Assembly (NCBI GenBank): GCA_963789885.1
Contig: CAWBNB010000010.1
Location: 124,001-188,000 of the forward strand
Source: DATEDA01 sp963789885
Lineage (GTDB): Bacteria; Pseudomonadota; Gammaproteobacteria; Burkholderiales; SG8-39
Direction: 5' to 3'
Length of the DNA stretch: 64,000 bases
Within the stretch, counting starts at the first letter, position 1. Each line of letters opens with the position of its first letter. The notes under the pieces were generated by a model. The model had not been told where the DNA came from. It did no database searches and saw only the letters and a program-made list of their open reading frames with translations. Positions 60,638-64,000 of this stretch are shown piece by piece. The position numbers and the translations under genes are program-made.

Positions 60638-61678
60638 ATGATCTTCGAGCAGACCGCGACCGGGGGATGTCAGTCGTATCTCGTCGGCTGCGCCGACTCC
60701 AGCGCTGCGGTGCTGATCGACCCGGAGCTGAGCCAGGTCGATCGCTACGTCGCGCTGGCGGCGCGCGCGAGCCTGCGGATCCGCTACGTGATCGACACGC
60801 ACACCCATGCCGATCACTTCTCCGGCACGCGCGAGCTCGCGCGCCGGCTGGACGTGCCGGTGGTGATGCACCGCGCGAGCCCGGCGCCGTTCGTGGGCCT
60901 GCGGCTCGACGACGGCGAGATGCTGGTCGTCGGCAAGCTGCGGCTGCGGGTGCTCTACTCGCCGGGCCACACGCGCGACTCGATGTGCCTCGTCGCCGAG
61001 GACCGGGTGTTCACCGGCGACACGCTGCTGATCGGCGGCACCGGCCGCACCGATCTGCCGACCGGCGATCCGGAGGCGCTCCACGCGAGCCTGTTCGACC
61101 GGCTGCTGAAGCTCGACCCGGCGCTCGAGGTCTATCCGGCGCACGACTACAAGGGCCACGGTCACAGCACGATCGGGCAGGAGCTCGCCGCCAACCCGCG
61201 CCTGCAGAAGCGCGACCGGCCGGCGTTCGTTGAAATGATGCGGAACCTGAACCTCACGATGCCGACGCACCTCACCGAGGCGCTGCGGACGAACCTGAGC
61301 GGCGGCAAGACCGTCGCCCAGCTCCTCGCCGAGGCAGCCGCGACCGTGCCGTTCATGTCGCTCGAGGAGCTGAAGGCGCGCGTGGAAGCAGGCGACGCGG
61401 GGCTCGTCGTGCTCGACGTCCGCGAGCGCGACGCGTACGAGGCGGGGCACATCCCGGGCGCGCGCCTGCTGCCGCGCGGCCAGCTCGAGCTGCGCGTCAA
61501 CCAGGACCTGCCCGATCCGACGCCGCGCATCCTCGCGTACTGCGAGGTCGGACGCATCTCGACCCTCGCCGCGGCGACGCTCCGCGCGATGGGCTACCAG
61601 CGCGCAGTTGCGCTCGACGGCGGAATGGTCGCGTGGCGCGAGGCGGGCTACCCGGTGCAGGAGGGGCGGGAACCGTAA
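60638..61678 (+). CDS. MBL-fold hydrolase fused to rhodanese (persulfide-dioxygenase-like)
   Basis: A 346-aa fusion. The N-terminal domain has DTHTHADHFSGT (HxHxDH, about residues 50-61) and SPGHTRDSMCLV with EDRVFTGDTLLIGGTGRTD, which match persulfide dioxygenase/ETHE1-like proteins holding one iron. The C-terminal rhodanese domain (about 240-346) has VVLDVRERDAYEAGHIPGA and the catalytic Cys in ILAYCEVGRIS. Such fusions oxidise glutathione persulfide to sulfite and handle sulfane sulfur in sulfide detoxification. It follows the enolase gene closely, perhaps by chance. A hairpin overlaps its stop codon. Confidence 0.88.
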   Translation: MIFEQTATGGCQSYLVGCADSSAAVLIDPELSQVDRYVALAARASLRIRYVIDTHTHADHFSGTRELARRLDVPVVMHRASPAPFVGLRLDDGEMLVVGKLRLRVLYSPGHTRDSMCLVAEDRVFTGDTLLIGGTGRTDLPTGDPEALHASLFDRLLKLDPALEVYPAHDYKGHGHSTIGQELAANPRLQKRDRPAFVEMMRNLNLTMPTHLTEALRTNLSGGKTVAQLLAEAAATVPFMSLEELKARVEAGDAGLVVLDVRERDAYEAGHIPGARLLPRGQLELRVNQDLPDPTPRILAYCEVGRISTLAAATLRAMGYQRAVALDGGMVAWREAGYPVQEGREP

Positions 61679-61703
61679 TCGCGGCTGCGCCGCGCGGACG
61701 GTT
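61671..61703 (+). terminator. Stem-loop over the stop codon of the MBL-rhodanese gene
   Basis: AACCGT (61671-61676) pairs with ACGGTT (61698-61703), and CGCGGC (61680-61685) with GCCGCG (61689-61694) around a TGC loop, with a 3x3 internal bulge. It overlaps the TAA stop and ends 7 bp before the next ATG, so it may attenuate or shield the downstream start. Confidence 0.35.
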
Positions 61704-61710
61704 TCGAGCG

Positions 61711-62970
61711 ATGCGGCGCGCCCTGCTCCTGCTGACGCTCTTCGTCCTCGCGCTACCGTTCGCGCTCGTCGGCGCGGTCCTGTTTGCCCTCGAAGACCAG
61801 CCGCTGGTCGCGCGCCCGCCGGTGCTCGGCCCGGCGCAGGTGGAGCGCGCCAAACGCATCCTCGACGACAACGATCCACGCCGGTTGAAGCCGGGCGTGC
61901 AACGGACGGTTTCACTGTCCGAAGAGGATCTCGATCTCCTCGCGAATTACTTCGCCGGCCGCTACGCGCGCGGCGGCGCCCGGATCGCACTGCGACCGGG
62001 CGTGGCCACGGTGGCCGCGACCGCCGAGCTGGCGGCGAACCCGGCCGGACGGTTCCTGAACCTTCGCGCATCGCTGCACGACACCGGCGACCTGCCGCCG
62101 CGGCTGCAGGACGCGCGCGTCGGGCGGCTGCCCGTCCCCGACTGGCTCGCTAACGCCCTCCTCGAACGCGGATGGGGGAAGCTGCAGGAAAGCGCCGACG
62201 CCCGCGCGGTCGCGGACGCGGTGAAGAAGATCGGATTCGCCGAAGGTCGTCTCGACGTGACCTACGAATGGCGGACCGATCTGCCGGACCGCGTGCGTAC
62301 GGTGCTCCTGCCCAGCGCGGAGCAGGTGCGCCTGCGCCCGTATCAGGAGCGGCTCGCCGAGCTGACGCGCGGGGACCGCGCCGCACCGATGTTGCTCGTC
62401 GAGCTGGTGAGCTCGTTACTGCAGTTGGCCGCTGAACGCGGCGCGGATGCCGGTGCGGCCGCCGAGAATCGCGCCGCGATCTTCGTTCTCGCCGTCTACG
62501 CGAGCGGCAAAGGGTTGGCCGCGGCCGTGCCTGCGGCGGTCGACTGGCCGCGCCCGGCGGCACGCAAAGTGACGCTCGGCGGCCGGGTGGATTTCGCGCA
62601 GCACTTCGCAATCTCCGCCGCGCTCGCCGCCGGCGCCGGCGGGCCGTTCGCCGACGCCGTCGGGATCTACAAGGAAGTCGACGACTCGCGCCGCGGCAGC
62701 GGCTTCTCGTTCGCCGACATCGCCGCCGACCGCGCGGGCGCGCGGTTCGGCGAAGCCGCGACGACGAGCGCGGGTTCGGCGCGAAAGCTGCAGGCGCTCG
62801 CGCGAGCGGGGCTGCGCGAGCCGGACGTCATGGTGGCGGCGGCCGACCTGCCCGAATCGATGCCCGAGGCGGAGTTCAAGCGCCGGTTCGGCGGCGTCGA
62901 CGGACCGGCCTACAGTCGCATGATCGGGGAGATCGACGCGCGCGTCGCCGCGCTGCCGGCGTATCGCTGA
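61711..62970 (+). CDS. Membrane-anchored hypothetical protein (conserved-looking)
   Basis: A 419-aa protein not assigned to a known family. One N-terminal hydrophobic segment (RRALLLLTLFVLALPFALVGAVLFAL) should anchor it or act as an uncleaved signal, with the rest in the periplasm. The body has alternating strand-like stretches (RRLKPGVQRTVSLSEEDL, ARIALRPGVATVAATAEL) and helices (RVRTVLLPSAEQVRLRPYQERLAELTRG), and late in the chain FAQHFAISAALAAGAGGPFADAVG and SGFSFADIAADRAGARFGE, which I think recur in related unknown proteins of Proteobacteria. No catalytic motif is recognised. Starts ATG 61711 just after a stem-loop. Confidence 0.78.
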   Translation: MRRALLLLTLFVLALPFALVGAVLFALEDQPLVARPPVLGPAQVERAKRILDDNDPRRLKPGVQRTVSLSEEDLDLLANYFAGRYARGGARIALRPGVATVAATAELAANPAGRFLNLRASLHDTGDLPPRLQDARVGRLPVPDWLANALLERGWGKLQESADARAVADAVKKIGFAEGRLDVTYEWRTDLPDRVRTVLLPSAEQVRLRPYQERLAELTRGDRAAPMLLVELVSSLLQLAAERGADAGAAAENRAAIFVLAVYASGKGLAAAVPAAVDWPRPAARKVTLGGRVDFAQHFAISAALAAGAGGPFADAVGIYKEVDDSRRGSGFSFADIAADRAGARFGEAATTSAGSARKLQALARAGLREPDVMVAAADLPESMPEAEFKRRFGGVDGPAYSRMIGEIDARVAALPAYR

Positions 62971-63052
62971 GCCGGGGAAGGTCTCGCCGGGGATCAGCCC
63001 CCGAGCGCCCCTGGCCTGATTTTCCGGCGGGCGGCAGGAATATCAGCGGCGC

Positions 63053-63058
63053 TATAGT
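63053..63058 (+). promoter_or_regulatory. Possible -10 element (TATAGT) before the CHRD lipoprotein
   Basis: TATAGT lies 64 bp before ATG 63122 in a locally AT-richer stretch. A clear -35 is not seen. Confidence 0.25.
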
Positions 63059-63121
63059 GTTATCGGGTGCAGCGTAGGCGTGAAATCCCTTCCAACTTGC
63101 ACCAGAACGGAGATCAGCGAA

Positions 63122-63550
63122 ATGAGCGCGATGCATCGCATCAAACTGGCAGTCGGAGCCGGCTCGGCGGCGATTCTCATCGCCGCATGCGCCGGCATGT
63201 CGGGTAAGACCGTCAACATCATGTTGAGCGGCGCCGAGGAGGTCCCGCCGGTGAACACCTCGGCCCACGGCACGGGCAAGGTCACGGTCGGCGAGGACAA
63301 GTCGGTCAGCGGCAGCTTCGAGGTCATGGGCCTGACGCCCATCGCAGCGCACATCCACACCGGCGCGCCGGGCGTGAACGGCCCGGTCGTCATCCCGCTG
63401 CAGAAGTCGAGTGATGCGAGCTGGTCGGTGCCGGCCGGGGCCAAGTTCACCGACGCCCAGTACGACGCATTCAAGGCCGGCAACACCTACGTCAACTTCC
63501 ACACCGCCGCCAACAAGGGCGGGGAAATCCGTGGCCAGCTGAAGCCGTAG
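63122..63550 (+). CDS. CHRD domain lipoprotein
   Basis: A 142-aa envelope protein. The N-terminus has a lipoprotein signal (AILIAACAG, lipidated Cys near residue 21). The CHRD domain follows: VNIMLSGAEEVPPVNTSAHGTGKVTV, then SFEVMGLTPIAAHIHTGAPGVNGPVVIPL and AGNTYVNFHTAANKGGEIRGQL, with the conserved histidine-bearing AHIHxG and NFHT motifs. CHRD domains occur in bacterial surface proteins and in chordin; their function is unclear. Starts at ATG 63122; ATG 63131 is another possibility. Confidence 0.9.
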   Translation: MSAMHRIKLAVGAGSAAILIAACAGMSGKTVNIMLSGAEEVPPVNTSAHGTGKVTVGEDKSVSGSFEVMGLTPIAAHIHTGAPGVNGPVVIPLQKSSDASWSVPAGAKFTDAQYDAFKAGNTYVNFHTAANKGGEIRGQLKP

Positions 63551-63579
63551 GCCGAGCGTCCGGCGGGGTGCGGTCGCGC

Positions 63580-64000
63580 CTAGTCGACGTACCGCACGCG
63601 CCCCTTGAGCGCCGACGCATCCCAGAACTCGAAGCTCGTACCGCGCGCGAGTTTCTTTTCCGCGTCCGCTTCCTTGCGCTTCACCAGCGCCAGCTGGGTC
63701 GCGACCGCCGGGCACTGCGCGAGCGGGACCACGACCACGCCGTCGCGATCCCCGACGACGATGTCGCCCGGTCCGACCGAGACCCCGCCGCAGCTCACGC
63801 CGAGGTTGATCTCGCCCGGGCCGGTCTTGTAGCCGGCGTTGGGCGCGACGCCGCGCGAAAAGACCGGCACGCCCGCCGCCAGCAGCCCCTTCACGTCGCG
63901 CACGAGGCCGTCGCACACGACGCCGGCGACGCCGCGCTTGCGCGCCTCGTGCAGCCAGAGGTCGCCGACCTTCGCCTCGACGGTGTCGCCGCCGGCCGCG
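63580..64000 (-). CDS. RraA-like/4-hydroxy-4-methyl-2-oxoglutarate aldolase family protein (5' end outside window)
   Basis: About 140 C-terminal residues of an RraA-fold protein; the start lies beyond 64000. CDGLVRDVKGLLAAGVPVF holds the Arg-Asp pair typical of the family's metal-dependent aldolases, followed by VAPNAGYKTGPGEINLGVSCGGVSVGPGDIVVGDRDGVVVVP, the classic C-terminal core. HMG aldolases cleave 4-hydroxy-4-methyl-2-oxoglutarate to pyruvate in protocatechuate/gallate breakdown; RraA itself inhibits RNase E. The retained catalytic residues favour the aldolase role. It converges with the CHRD gene 29 bp away. Confidence 0.88.
   Translation of the reverse strand, partial: AAGGDTVEAKVGDLWLHEARKRGVAGVVCDGLVRDVKGLLAAGVPVFSRGVAPNAGYKTGPGEINLGVSCGGVSVGPGDIVVGDRDGVVVVPLAQCPAVATQLALVKRKEADAEKKLARGTSFEFWDASALKGRVRYVD

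Noticed and set aside
1..64000. CRISPR arrays, tRNA or rRNA genes, insertion sequences and phage genes
   Set aside because: No regularly spaced repeats, cloverleaf-like motifs, rRNA signatures, transposases or integrases were seen.

Overview
The window is very GC-rich, densely coded DNA that looks like a betaproteobacterial (Burkholderiales-type) chromosome, probably from a metabolically versatile soil or water organism. The main reasons are the many periplasmic 'Bug'-type tricarboxylate-transporter binding proteins (seven intact copies, none with membrane partners), TRAP transporters of both the TAXI and DctP classes, a DUF1631-like protein, a bactofilin, a PHA depolymerase, and CoA-based aromatic and organic-acid catabolism. 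I saw no rRNA, tRNA, CRISPR array, transposase or phage gene. The assignment is inferred from gene content only.

Layout. 1-3.3 kb: enoyl-CoA hydratase, acyl-CoA dehydrogenase and a 2-aminobenzoate-CoA-ligase-like enzyme in one operon. 3.3-7.6 kb: enolase-superfamily enzyme, Bug protein, cupin, RidA/RutC-like protein and nitronate monooxygenase. 7.7-12.5 kb: NIPSNAP protein, two frameshifted oxidoreductases and a secreted metallo-beta-lactamase-fold protein. 12.6-18.5 kb: isocitrate-lyase-family enzyme, Bug protein, frameshifted desaturase, frameshifted beta-propeller protein and another Bug protein. 18.6-26.8 kb: a co-directional block of TAXI binding protein, fused TRAP permease, UbiD-type decarboxylase, membrane desaturase/hydroxylase and a complete DctPQM TRAP system. 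27-31.6 kb: DUF1254/DUF1214 lipoprotein, ParB-like protein, frameshifted serine hydrolase and PEBP protein. 31.6-32.1 kb: a lower-GC islet with a small lysine-rich protein. 32.1-35.6 kb: minus-strand operon of a chromate-transporter pair, GlcG/HbpS-like protein, Gfo/Idh/MocA dehydrogenase and Bug protein. 35.8-41.1 kb: FAH-family hydrolase coupled to a TRAP binding protein without a signal peptide, ABM-domain protein, ankyrin protein, tiny acidic protein, Bug protein and bactofilin. 41.1-44.5 kb: FAH hydrolase, a damaged ABC transporter locus and a Bug protein. 44.7-50.1 kb: HtrA-like protein lacking its catalytic triad, flavin reductase, malonyl-CoA decarboxylase, FAD oxidoreductase and Bug protein. 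50.3-64 kb: DUF1631-like protein, molybdopterin oxidoreductase with cytochrome b, acyl-CoA ligase, methyltransferase, cupin, GST, PHA depolymerase, SDR, quinol monooxygenase, carboxymuconolactone-decarboxylase-family protein, a second enolase-superfamily enzyme, an MBL-rhodanese protein, an unknown membrane-anchored protein, a CHRD lipoprotein and an RraA-like aldolase cut by the window end.

The common theme is capture of organic or aromatic acids in the periplasm, activation to CoA thioesters, and processing by racemase, hydrolase, lyase and decarboxylase enzymes. Binding-protein genes sit beside different catabolic enzymes, so each may serve a different substrate.

Three things stand out. 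At least eight otherwise conserved genes carry single-base frameshifts, and several loci show only gene remnants, so either the sequence has indel errors or real decay is under way. A two-hairpin element containing an identical 32-bp core occurs twice, once between the TRAP binding-protein gene and its permease genes. An HtrA-like protein has lost all three catalytic residues but kept its PDZ domain. No complete, clearly undescribed multi-gene system could be shown from the sequence alone.
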